Source: a virus. Taken from it: a stretch of 45,075 bases of DNA. The stretch spans positions 1 through 45,075 of IMG/VR virus record IMGVR_UViG_3300030451_003000; one strand, 5' to 3'. Below the pieces are notes generated by a model. It was not told the DNA's origin. It did no database searches and saw only the letters and a program-made list of their open reading frames with translations. Shown here in pieces: positions 5,853-13,233 of the stretch (position 1 is the first letter of the stretch; each line of letters opens with the position of its first letter). The translations under genes and the position numbers were made by a program.

Positions 5853-6253
5853 TTTGGGTAGGAGATATAAAATAAGCTACCCAAAAATTAACCATAGTTT
5901 CTAAGATTTAGTCAAGCCATTTAGTGGCATTGTAGCCTGGTCTTAGACTTGAACATAACAGGTGAGATGTGTACCGCATGCGATGCTACGAGACATACTG
6001 TATAATTTGTTACTATGGTAAACTTACCGCACTCTGGCATAAAACTGAGATACCAATCTTAAGTAACCCTTCTTAAGCTCGGTTCCAGGGTGCGATCCTA
6101 TTATCCACAAGAGAGCCATAGGCACCCAGTACAAAATCAAGTGTAAGAGTTTGCGTACTGACCACGTCAATTATTACAAGGCTACAAGTTGCTTGTGTCT
6201 GGCATCGACCCCCAGGCTGGTTAAAAACTGTAAAGTCCTATGGCTAGTGGATA
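5853..6253 (+). ncRNA. Large structured RNA, unidentified class
   Basis: About 400 bases with no gene and dense pairing. Arms are 5853-5861/5877-5885 (9 bp), 5900-5906/5941-5947 (7 bp) enclosing the hairpin 5916-5919/5925-5928, and 5932-5936/5985-5989. A three-part arm is 6028-6037/6085-6094 (10 bp), 6043-6049/6078-6084 (7 bp) and 6058-6063/6072-6077 (6 bp). A closed 3' domain is 6102-6108/6247-6253 (7 bp) plus 6115-6122/6237-6244 (8 bp), with 6127-6132/6155-6160, 6185-6188/6192-6195 and 6199-6202/6212-6215 inside it. The run of consistent helices, several with G-U pairs, argues for a real RNA. I do not recognise RNase P, tmRNA or group I intron cores. It lies between the ubiquitin-like gene and its presumed partner genes. 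Confidence 0.6.
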
Positions 6254-6279
6254 TATTAACAAAAAATAAAGGAGATACA

Positions 6280-6648
6280 ATGGGTTTTGATGTAATAGGA
6301 AGAAAAGCAAAATCAGAAAAAGGTAAGTATTTTAGAAACAATGTATGGTATTGGCGACCATTATGGACATATGTATGCAGTGAATGCGATGATATACTTA
6401 CAATAAAAGAAGCTGAAGGCGGTACTTATAATGATGGTATAAAAATAAGTAAAACAAAAGCTGAGAAAATAGCTAAAAGACTTAAGAAAAGAATAGAAGA
6501 TGGCTCTGTAGATCTTCACAAAGCAGGATATGATGGAACTGTAGAGCAAATTGAAGACAAATGGGCTGGTAAATACCCTTTTGTAACACAAAACGTAATT
6601 GAATTTGCTGAGTTCTGTGAAGATTCTGGCGGATTTGAAATCTGGTAA
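6280..6648 (+). CDS. 122-aa conserved-type hypothetical protein
   Basis: The ATG at 6280 follows AAGGAGATACA; an upstream ATG at 6151 lies in structured RNA. The product begins MGFDVIGRKAKSEKGKYFRN and continues with a Trp-rich segment (NVWYWRPLWTYV). This opening is one I have seen on widespread phage and bacterial hypothetical proteins. A lone CSEC pair (residues 33-36) might bind metal with other ligands. The helical, lysine-rich middle is followed by a C-terminal part with FCEDSGGFEIW. No function is known to me. Confidence 0.6.
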   Translation: MGFDVIGRKAKSEKGKYFRNNVWYWRPLWTYVCSECDDILTIKEAEGGTYNDGIKISKTKAEKIAKRLKKRIEDGSVDLHKAGYDGTVEQIEDKWAGKYPFVTQNVIEFAEFCEDSGGFEIW

Positions 6649-6657
6649 AGGAGATAT

Positions 6658-7008
6658 ATGTATTACAATACAAATAATGAAACAGGCAATGAGTTAAAGA
6701 AATCTAAAAAGAAAACAATAAATCAAGATCAATTTATATTAGGAATATTTAATACCTGGAGAATAAATGATGGTATAACTCCTTCAGAAATAGAACATAT
6801 ATTAGTTGATGGTTACGATATAAATTGGCCACTTACAAGCATAAGAAGATCTATATCTACTTTAACTGATGCTGGTAAGTTAACTAAAACCAATAAGTTA
6901 CGGAAAGGTAAATATGGAAAGAATGAGCACGTCTGGAAGTTTAAATCACAAACACGTCAAGATATTAATGACACACATACTCCTGAAGAAAGGGATAACA
7001 GATTTTAA
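6658..7008 (+). CDS. Winged-helix-like DNA-binding protein
   Basis: A 116-aa protein. Residues 22-95 read as a winged helix: helix DQFILGIFNTWR, turn NDGITPSEIEHIL, recognition-type helix WPLTSIRRSISTLTDAGKLT, and a basic wing (KLRKGKYGKNEHVWKF). The layout resembles small phage regulators or replication-initiation modulators. Its position early in the unit that includes the E2/JAB/E1 genes would suit a local regulator. AAGGAGATAT precedes the ATG. The target is unknown. Confidence 0.55.
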   Translation: MYYNTNNETGNELKKSKKKTINQDQFILGIFNTWRINDGITPSEIEHILVDGYDINWPLTSIRRSISTLTDAGKLTKTNKLRKGKYGKNEHVWKFKSQTRQDINDTHTPEERDNRF

Positions 7009-7021
7009 ATGGGGTATTTGT

Positions 7022-7165
7022 ATGGGCTCTGAAGAATTATACTTTAGAGTAGGCTATTATGATAAATTCTTTTTAGAAGATGGATTAGAAAATGTATTTA
7101 CAGAACATGAATTAGAAGATAGTTGTTGCGGTAAGCTATATTCATATTATCTAAAGGGGGAATAA
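7022..7165 (+). CDS. 47-aa acidic hypothetical protein
   Basis: The chosen start is the ATG at 7022 (MGSEELYFRVGYYDKFFLED), just after the stop of the winged-helix gene; a longer frame from 6914 would overlap that gene throughout and has no better ribosome site. A GGGG run lies about 8 bases upstream. It contains a vicinal Cys-Cys (DSCCGK). The function is unknown. Confidence 0.45.
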   Translation: MGSEELYFRVGYYDKFFLEDGLENVFTEHELEDSCCGKLYSYYLKGE

Positions 7166-7365
7166 TGGCTAAAAGAGGAACGTTTGATGACTCACTAAAG
7201 AGTTGTCAAAAATGCCGTATCGTATGGCAAATTAAAGGCGCAATGCAAAAGTCTTATTATAATGATGGACATGATTATTATAAAGATTTCCCGCATTACG
7301 GACTAGAAAAAGCTACTTGCCCTAGATGCAAGAGAGAGGAGATACAAGATGGCGTCAACACTTGA
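7165..7365 (+). CDS. 66-aa zinc-ribbon protein
   Basis: CQKCRIVW at residues 14-21 and CPRCKREE at 52-59 make a four-cysteine zinc ribbon. AAAGGGGG precedes the ATG, which shares bases with the previous stop. It overlaps the E2-like candidate downstream. Zinc-ribbon and treble-clef proteins sit beside prokaryotic ubiquitin-like systems in some genomes, so a role as an adaptor is possible, but a plain nucleic-acid-binding role is equally possible. Confidence 0.6.
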   Translation: MAKRGTFDDSLKSCQKCRIVWQIKGAMQKSYYNDGHDYYKDFPHYGLEKATCPRCKREEIQDGVNT

Positions 7366-8671
7366 TGCAAGAAGAAGGTTTATAGATCAAATGAGCGATA
7401 TGAGCGATATCATAGAGCGTGTTGCTTTAGGACCACAAGAGGATGTTCTAGCTAAATTTGATGACTTAAACAATAGGTTTGGAACTGACTTTAGATGCAC
7501 ACCAACATTTAGATGGCAGCCTGGATTTTATAAGAAACTAAAAGAAGTATCTGGTAGATTGTCTAATATTACTGTTCAAAAGAATAAAGTTTCTACTTAT
7601 GCTAATAAAATACAACAAGGCAGATGGTATCTAGATACATTCTTAAGTAAAATACAAGAACTAGACAATAAACTATATTATCTAAGAAATAGTGGTATTT
7701 GCTTTCAGGATAATACTGAAGACGTTAATAGAGTTCTTGCAGAATATAAGAATACTATATCTAGCACTATGGATTCTGCTATGGAAATGTATCCACATAT
7801 AAATGTTTCTGTATATCATGGCTTACACTCTAATCAGTATGGCAATAGACAGAATAGAGATAAGCATGCTGTAATATTTCATATTTATATGGAAGGTATT
7901 AGCACTAATATTAATGTAGGTAGTGAATCTGTTGAAGTACCTATGGGTAATATAGATCTTATTATATCTGTTGATTTAGTTAAAGCTATAATGAATAGAA
8001 TAAAAAATACTAGGATATATTCTAGTGGTGCAGATCAGAATGGCCATAGTAGTCCATGGAATGGTGCTATATTTGAACCTAATGAAAGACATATATTGTT
8101 TCCATATATATCTAGCCATAGAATGAGATGGAATCAGCACTTGAATGTTGAATTTCAATCAGGTCAAAATACTAGCTCTAACTTTTACAATGTTTGTTTT
8201 GGTGATCACAACAGAGACATTATAGAATCAGCTTGGTCTGGTGATATGTTAGCATTATTTACATATCTTAATGCATGGACTAAGAACTTTAATGTAGGTC
8301 GTACTGGACCACTAAATGCATTTACAAAGATGTTTCATGGTATATGGCCTGAAATGGATAATTCAGAGGCATGGCATGCTACAGGTTCTTTGGAGCCAGG
8401 TAGAAGACTTGAGAACTGTGAATATGTACAAATAGTAGATAGTGAACAACCAGAGAATCCATATTGTGATAGATACCAATGTACACTTAGAAGTCAATGT
8501 GTAGTATATCAAGCAGCATACAATGAACAAGAGGAACCTAATGATAATGCTGATATGGAACAAGCGTTAAGAATAAATGAAGAGGGTGAGGTTGTAAACC
8601 AAACTCAATTAACAGAAGCCCAGTTACTAGAAATGTATCGTGGGATTAATACAGTAGACATAAGGAGATAA
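7349..8671 (+). CDS. E2-like candidate in the ubiquitin-like operon
   Basis: A 440-aa protein. The N-terminal ~140 residues are helical. From about 150 to 330 the pattern resembles prokaryotic E2/RWD-type folds: strands (HINVSVYHG, HAVIFHIYMEG), then FEPNERHILFPYISSHRMRW, then NVCFGDHNRDI with Cys283 where E2 enzymes carry the catalytic cysteine after an HP-type motif, then helices ending NAWTKNFNV. A cysteine cluster (C357, C373, C378, C384) may bind zinc. It is followed within 3 bases by the JAMM peptidase and then E1. The E2 call rests on context and loose pattern; no alignment was done. GAGGAGATACAAG precedes the ATG. Confidence 0.5.
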   Translation: MASTLDARRRFIDQMSDMSDIIERVALGPQEDVLAKFDDLNNRFGTDFRCTPTFRWQPGFYKKLKEVSGRLSNITVQKNKVSTYANKIQQGRWYLDTFLSKIQELDNKLYYLRNSGICFQDNTEDVNRVLAEYKNTISSTMDSAMEMYPHINVSVYHGLHSNQYGNRQNRDKHAVIFHIYMEGISTNINVGSESVEVPMGNIDLIISVDLVKAIMNRIKNTRIYSSGADQNGHSSPWNGAIFEPNERHILFPYISSHRMRWNQHLNVEFQSGQNTSSNFYNVCFGDHNRDIIESAWSGDMLALFTYLNAWTKNFNVGRTGPLNAFTKMFHGIWPEMDNSEAWHATGSLEPGRRLENCEYVQIVDSEQPENPYCDRYQCTLRSQCVVYQAAYNEQEEPNDNADMEQALRINEEGEVVNQTQLTEAQLLEMYRGINTVDIRR

Positions 8672-8673
8672 GA

Positions 8674-9609
8674 ATGAATCAAGAGTTTTATATAAGTCAA
8701 AGAGACTGGGATAAAATACAACAGTATTCACAGCAAGCTTATAATAGTCATAAAGCAGAAATAGGCGGTATGCTAGTAGCTATAGAAGATAAGGATGGTG
8801 ACTGGCAACTAAAAGATCCAGTGATACTTAAGCAAGAAATTAGTGCTAGTAATTGTGTATTAGATAAAGACGATTTAGCACTATATTATACAAAAGTGGG
8901 AACTAAACTCAAGAAAAAGAACTTTCGCTTTGTATGGTGGCATAGTCATCATAATATGGATGCTTTCTGGTCAGGCACAGACCTAACTGCTATTAAAGAG
9001 TATTCTGATGGTGATTTTAGCTTTGCATTAGTGGTAAATCTAAAAGAAGAATACAAGCTTAGAGTATCTGTCTGGAAACCTATAGAAGTACATGAAGATG
9101 TAGAACTTACTATTATAGGTACAGACAAGAAAATACCACAAAAGATACAAAACGAAGTTGAAGAAAAATGTAGTACTATAACATATGCTACTCCATGGAA
9201 AGGTAAGGGCGATTATACTGTGGGAAAGTCAAATCAGATGACTCTAGTGGATATGGATACTACCAGAGTTGGTGGTCAAAAGTTTAACCCTGAGTTATCT
9301 GGTGATTCAAAGGACTATGTATATGCATATAATATGGTAGATGAGATGAATAAAAGATACTGTGATGGTAGGTTAACATATGGAGGCTGGATTATCATGG
9401 CTAAGGATGTTAACAAACTTCTTAAAGATACATATGAAAGCATATATAGAGTAGAGTTAGTAACAGAAAAAGTGTTAGATGATCAAGTAATGCTATCAAC
9501 CCCTCATGAATACATAAGTGCTGACCCAACGTTAGATCCTGTATTTGAAAAAGAGTATGAGGATTGGCTAGATTATAAATCATATAACAAATCATATGGA
9601 GTAGACTAA
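8674..9609 (+). CDS. JAMM/JAB-family metallopeptidase (deubiquitinase-like)
   Basis: A 311-aa protein. Glu29 (AEIGGML) and the zinc motif HSHHNMDAFWSGTD give E...HxHx7SxxD with His90, His92, Ser100 and Asp103, the full JAMM active site. Such enzymes cleave after Gly-Gly of ubiquitin-like proteins, either to mature them or to remove them. The C-terminal ~190 residues are extra and probably bind a substrate or partner. The stop overlaps the E1 start (TAATG). With a Gly-Gly modifier encoded at 5623-5838, this is its likely processing or deconjugating enzyme. Phage tail JAB proteins exist, but this gene is in the early region. Confidence 0.85.
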   Translation: MNQEFYISQRDWDKIQQYSQQAYNSHKAEIGGMLVAIEDKDGDWQLKDPVILKQEISASNCVLDKDDLALYYTKVGTKLKKKNFRFVWWHSHHNMDAFWSGTDLTAIKEYSDGDFSFALVVNLKEEYKLRVSVWKPIEVHEDVELTIIGTDKKIPQKIQNEVEEKCSTITYATPWKGKGDYTVGKSNQMTLVDMDTTRVGGQKFNPELSGDSKDYVYAYNMVDEMNKRYCDGRLTYGGWIIMAKDVNKLLKDTYESIYRVELVTEKVLDDQVMLSTPHEYISADPTLDPVFEKEYEDWLDYKSYNKSYGVD

Positions 9610-10268
9610 TGATAAACACAAGATCATCAGAGTTAGTAAACAACTTAGAAGATTTTACTTTTCATATCTTGGGCTGTGGGGCTATTGGTAGTTCCGCAGC
9701 TCTACAAATAGCACGTATGGGTGCAGATAAGTTTTGTTTGTACGATATGGATAAAGTAGAAGAAGTAAATATAGGTGTATCACAATATACCTATGACGAT
9801 ATAGATAAGCCTAAAGTAACTGCACTAGCAAATCATTTAAGGGCTCTTGGAGTATTTACTATTAACGAAGTTAATGGTAGGTTTTCAGAGTTTAAGCCTG
9901 AGGGGAGTAATGATATTGCTATACTTGGCTTTGACTCTATGTCGTCAAGACTAGAAGCAGTAGAAGCATTGTTTAGCATACCAGGAGTAAAACCACTATA
10001 CATTATAGATGGTCGTATGGGTGCAGAACATTATCAGCAATATGTCTTTGATAAGCCTACTGTTAAGAAGTACAAAAACACATGGTATTCAGATGAATCA
10101 GGTAGCCCAGAGCCATGCAATGCAAAGGCAACTAGCTACTGTTCTAATTTATCAGGTAGCATGATAGCAAACACTGTTAGAAAGCTTGTTATGAAACAGC
10201 CATTCAATAGGTCATTTTCATTCAATTTTCCAACAATGTTATTGGATAAGTCGAGCATGGTGTCGTAA
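9609..10268 (+). CDS. E1/ThiF-like adenylyltransferase
   Basis: A 219-aa protein. A Rossmann nucleotide site, FHILGCGAIGSSAALQIARMG, begins at about residue 18 (GCGAIGS at 22-28). YDMDKVEEVNIGVSQ (Asp46/Asp48) and KPKV follow as in ThiF/MoeB/E1 enzymes, then GFDSMSSR (Asp109, Arg114). Cys170 or Cys178 (PCNAKATSYC) may form the thioester. It would adenylate the C-terminal Gly of the ubiquitin-like protein. It is shorter than eukaryotic E1s, lacks a ubiquitin-fold domain, and lacks the usual Arg after VEEVN. It is coupled to the JAMM gene and followed by a terminator, so it closes the operon. Confidence 0.85.
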   Translation: MINTRSSELVNNLEDFTFHILGCGAIGSSAALQIARMGADKFCLYDMDKVEEVNIGVSQYTYDDIDKPKVTALANHLRALGVFTINEVNGRFSEFKPEGSNDIAILGFDSMSSRLEAVEALFSIPGVKPLYIIDGRMGAEHYQQYVFDKPTVKKYKNTWYSDESGSPEPCNAKATSYCSNLSGSMIANTVRKLVMKQPFNRSFSFNFPTMLLDKSSMVS

Positions 10269-10306
10269 ATTACACCTTATCTCGAAAGCAAATCCTTGTT
10301 TGTAAG

Positions 10307-10334
10307 AAGGGCTGGTTAATTCTGGCCCTTTTTT
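10307..10334 (+). terminator. Rho-independent terminator after the E1 gene
   Basis: Positions 10307-10315 pair with 10322-10330 (9 bp including two G-U pairs, 6-base loop), followed by a T-run to 10334. It separates the ubiquitin-like operon from the recombination/replication genes. Confidence 0.75.
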
Positions 10335-10356
10335 AACCTCATAAATAGGAGACTAA

Positions 10357-10839
10357 ATGTCTGAAAATGAAAAAGGAACCACTACAGTGGAAGATTACAT
10401 AACACCAGATAGCCTAGAGTTTGATTACATTGAAGATACAATGTCAGAAACTGTAGGTAAGATAGCAGGTGCTTTAGCTAAGGCTCAATCTCAAATGGTT
10501 ATGGTTGAAGCTAAAAGTACAAATCCATTCTTTAATAGTAAGTATGCATCATTAGCTTCTGTGCTAGAAACTGCATTACCTGCATTAAACAAGAATGAGA
10601 TTGCATTAGTACAAGGTAATGAATGGGATTCATCTGATAATGGATTCTATATTACAAGCATGTTAATTCATTCATCAGGTGAGTGGATTAAGAGTAAAAT
10701 AAGAATGCCAATAAGCAAAAAAGATGCTCATGGCGTTGGTGCTGCTACTACATATGGCCGTAGATACTTACTGTCATCTATGGTAGGTGTAGCACAAGCA
10801 GACGATGATGGTAACGGTGCAATAGGCACACAAAGATAA
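10357..10839 (+). CDS. ERF-family single-strand annealing protein
   Basis: A 160-aa protein. KAQSQM...NPFFNSKYASLASVLE, LPALNKNEIALVQG, HSSGEWIKSKIRMPISK and GAATTYGRRYLLSSMVGVAQ, followed by ADDDGN, are the successive signature blocks of the ERF superfamily, which anneals complementary single strands in phage recombination. The length is near the family core, and the usual long C-terminal tail is absent. It is followed 11 bases later by an SSB-like gene, a common pairing. AATAGGAGACTAA precedes the ATG. Confidence 0.9.
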   Translation: MSENEKGTTTVEDYITPDSLEFDYIEDTMSETVGKIAGALAKAQSQMVMVEAKSTNPFFNSKYASLASVLETALPALNKNEIALVQGNEWDSSDNGFYITSMLIHSSGEWIKSKIRMPISKKDAHGVGAATTYGRRYLLSSMVGVAQADDDGNGAIGTQR

Positions 10840-10850
10840 AGGAGAGAATA

Positions 10851-11393
10851 ATGGCTAGAACATTTACACTACCTAAGAAAGGTACTGGACAATGGAATGA
10901 AGGATGGCATACTGTATCTATTAGTAAAGCAGAGTATGGTGAGTTAGACAATGGATCTAAGTACATAGATGTATGGTTTAATAACTATCCTGACAACTTT
11001 AATATGCGAATTTATGCTAAGCAAGGTAAAGATGGAGAAGAGTTTGCAATTGCTAACTTATTTAGATTTGCTAATGCTGGTATTACAGATGCATTACAAA
11101 GTGCTACTGGTGAGACTGTAGTTAAGTTAAATGATGATGCTGCTGAGTTAACAGGTAAAACGATAAATGTTTACTTTTATAAGAATGGTAAATATACTAG
11201 AATATTACCTCAAATAGCTCCAGTTGAGTTTAAGAATATAGTAGACGAGTTTCACGGTAAAGATGTAGATTATTATAAGTCTAAAGCAGAATCATTCTTT
11301 AGCAAATGGGTAGAACCAAAGCTTAAAGATGAGCCTTATGAAGAAAACACTGTAGGTGTTACTTCTGATGTGACAAGTGATATTCCACTGTAG
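10851..11393 (+). CDS. SSB-like / DUF669-type ssDNA-binding protein
   Basis: A 180-aa protein. The N-terminal ~130 residues are beta-rich (WHTVSISKAEYGELDNGSKY, IDVWFNN, TINVYFYKNG), as in OB-fold phage proteins of the DUF669 group. The C-terminus ends EENTVGVTSDVTSDIPL. The last residues DIPL mimic the DIPF tip by which bacterial SSB docks partner proteins. The position between ERF and primase-helicase supports a single-strand-binding job in replication and recombination. AAGGAGAGAATA precedes the ATG. Confidence 0.7.
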   Translation: MARTFTLPKKGTGQWNEGWHTVSISKAEYGELDNGSKYIDVWFNNYPDNFNMRIYAKQGKDGEEFAIANLFRFANAGITDALQSATGETVVKLNDDAAELTGKTINVYFYKNGKYTRILPQIAPVEFKNIVDEFHGKDVDYYKSKAESFFSKWVEPKLKDEPYEENTVGVTSDVTSDIPL

Positions 11394-11406
11394 TTTAAAA
11401 TAAATG

Positions 11407-11440
11407 ATATAATAGCCTGCTTAATTGTGGGCTATTATAT
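11407..11440 (+). terminator. 11-bp hairpin between SSB-like and primase genes
   Basis: Positions 11407-11417 pair perfectly with 11430-11440 around a 12-base loop, followed by TTTAAT. It is a moderate rho-independent terminator or an attenuator upstream of the primase-helicase ribosome site at about 11449. Confidence 0.6.
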
Positions 11441-11457
11441 TTAATACGGGAGATATA

Positions 11458-13233
11458 ATGATTAAAGAATTTGCATTCGGATTATCACAAAGGCATTACT
11501 TTCAAGATGCAGGTAATGTATGTGATTGGATGAATATTGATAAAGATACTTATATGTCTTTATATGATTTTGACGACTCTATTACTGAATATTTTGGTAA
11601 AAACAATAGTCTATCAGGATTTGATGGATTGGTCTATATACCTGATGAGTTCATACTAGATGTTGATGGTAAAGAAAATGATAACTTAAAAGAAGCAAGT
11701 CAAAAAGCTATTGGATTAACAATATTGCTAGAAGATTTAGGTATACCTTTTAGAATTTACTTTAGTGGCAATAAAGGATTTCATTTTGGTATACCAGGTA
11801 CATCATTTAGATGGAAACCTGACAAAAATTTACACCTAAAAGTAAAAGATGCACTAACAAATGCAGGTATATTTGACTATGCAGATCCTTCTGTTACAGA
11901 TAAAACTAGATTAATAAGAGTAAATAATACAAAGAATCTTAAACAAGGATTATGGAAATGTGTAATACCTAATAGTATATTGCATGAAGAAAATGTACTA
12001 GAAGCAATACAAAAAATAGCATTTAAGCCAGGAGATGTTTCAGATTTTGACTTAGAATGTGATCCAGTATTTGATGTACTAGAAAGGAATAATAATGAAG
12101 AAGAAGCTAAACCTCCACAATTTATCAGTCAAGGGAGGAATCCTGATCCAGTTAATTACCCTTGCATATCTAGTATGCTTAGTAGCCACGCAGTGGGTGA
12201 ACGTCACGCAACTGCTTTACGTCTCTCTGCTTGGTTTCGCTGGCTCTACCCTGAGTCAGTTGTACGTACTATCATGGAGCAATGGAGACAACAAGTAGAT
12301 AATCCATCTAGTCCTTTCGAAGCAAAAGAAATGGAAAGCATTATAAAAAGTGCTTATGAATCACATGGTGGACAAGGTAATAGATATGGTTGTAATGATA
12401 GCATAATGGATAAACATTGCTCTCAAACATGTAAACTGTATAAATCAAAGAAAAGTCAATCAGTTATGGATGCGCAAACTATGGAGCAAGACTTGATAAA
12501 CTTTTTGCGTAGTGATGTTAACCCTATAAACTTAGGAGATATATATCAAGGAGAAGACTTTCCTATATATCCAGGTGAGGTTGTTGTGATACAAGCACCA
12601 CCTAAATCTATGAAGACTATGTTCTTGCAGAATGTTATGAACGGACTTAAAAGACCGACATACTTTATAGAGATGGAAATGTCACCAAGGCAAATATGGT
12701 CTAGATTTGTACAGATAGAAATGGGGTGGTCAGAAGAAGAATTACGTACACATTATCAACAAATGCAAAATGGTATGGATAAACGATTTAAATGGTTAAC
12801 TGTTGACTATTCATGTCCGTATGCTAATGAACTAGAAAAACGTATATCTATGCTACCTGTTAAGCCAGAAATAGTTGTTGTCGATCATATGGGCTTGTTT
12901 AAATCTAAGCAAAGAGACCCTAATATGAAGACAGAAGAAGCATCACAGGCAATGATGGAATTGGCCGTTAGGCACAATGTAATTGTCTTTGCTGTTAGTG
13001 AGATAACTAAGTCTGCATTTCATGAAGGCAGTATGAATATAGCATCAGCTAAAGGTTCATTTAGAACTGCATACAATACTAATAAATTGCTATCTGTAAT
13101 ACCTTCTAAGAGTCTTAAGACCGGTCTTATAGAACAGCTAAGAGTTAGATGTGAAGCCAATCGTGAACGTGAGCATTTAGATGTTACGTTAAAGGTAAAC
13201 AATAGTAGTATAGTTAAGGAGAGATATTCGTGA
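11458..13233 (+). CDS. AEP-type primase fused to RecA-fold helicase
   Basis: A 591-aa protein. Residues 60-170 carry archaeo-eukaryotic primase signatures: FILDVDGKEND (Asp68, Asp70), FSGNKGFHFGIPG (His109) and RLIRVNNTKN. Residues 235-330 form a helical domain ending in a likely zinc site (C312, H320, C321, C325). Residues 375-590 are a RecA/DnaB-like ATPase with Walker A APPKSMKT (Lys386, Thr387) and Walker B IVVVDHMG (Asp476). The Walker A lacks its usual glycines. It probably primes and unwinds the phage replication fork. Residues 213-280 are encoded by DNA that also carries a second ORF. GGGAGATATA precedes the ATG at 11458. The stop TGA overlaps the next GTG. Confidence 0.85.
   Translation: MIKEFAFGLSQRHYFQDAGNVCDWMNIDKDTYMSLYDFDDSITEYFGKNNSLSGFDGLVYIPDEFILDVDGKENDNLKEASQKAIGLTILLEDLGIPFRIYFSGNKGFHFGIPGTSFRWKPDKNLHLKVKDALTNAGIFDYADPSVTDKTRLIRVNNTKNLKQGLWKCVIPNSILHEENVLEAIQKIAFKPGDVSDFDLECDPVFDVLERNNNEEEAKPPQFISQGRNPDPVNYPCISSMLSSHAVGERHATALRLSAWFRWLYPESVVRTIMEQWRQQVDNPSSPFEAKEMESIIKSAYESHGGQGNRYGCNDSIMDKHCSQTCKLYKSKKSQSVMDAQTMEQDLINFLRSDVNPINLGDIYQGEDFPIYPGEVVVIQAPPKSMKTMFLQNVMNGLKRPTYFIEMEMSPRQIWSRFVQIEMGWSEEELRTHYQQMQNGMDKRFKWLTVDYSCPYANELEKRISMLPVKPEIVVVDHMGLFKSKQRDPNMKTEEASQAMMELAVRHNVIVFAVSEITKSAFHEGSMNIASAKGSFRTAYNTNKLLSVIPSKSLKTGLIEQLRVRCEANREREHLDVTLKVNNSSIVKERYS
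12095..12298 (+). CDS. Nested out-of-frame two-helix membrane ORF
   Basis: A 67-aa ORF in the +1 frame inside the primase-helicase gene. AAAGGA lies 7 bases before its ATG. The product has a basic start (MKKKLNLHNLSVKGG) and two hydrophobic segments (about residues 16-34 and 40-58) with a polar end, a holin-like shape. Across this stretch the primase frame switches from its usual AGA arginine codons to CGT/CGC, as expected if both frames are constrained. It may still be a chance ORF. Confidence 0.35.
   Translation: MKKKLNLHNLSVKGGILIQLITLAYLVCLVATQWVNVTQLLYVSLLGFAGSTLSQLYVLSWSNGDNK

Noticed and set aside
6151-6279. Upstream extension of the 122-aa gene from the ATG at 6151
   Set aside because: The extra 43 codons are made of the paired arms of the second RNA, and the AAGGAG site serves the ATG at 6280.
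5839-6279. Group I intron, RNase P RNA or tmRNA
   Set aside because: No conserved intron core, no P4-type RNase P sequence and no tag-peptide frame were seen, and no interrupted gene flanks the region.
9609-10268. Thiamine or molybdopterin biosynthesis ThiF/MoeB
   Set aside because: No other thiamine or molybdopterin genes are present; the coupled JAMM gene and the E2-like candidate fit conjugation better.
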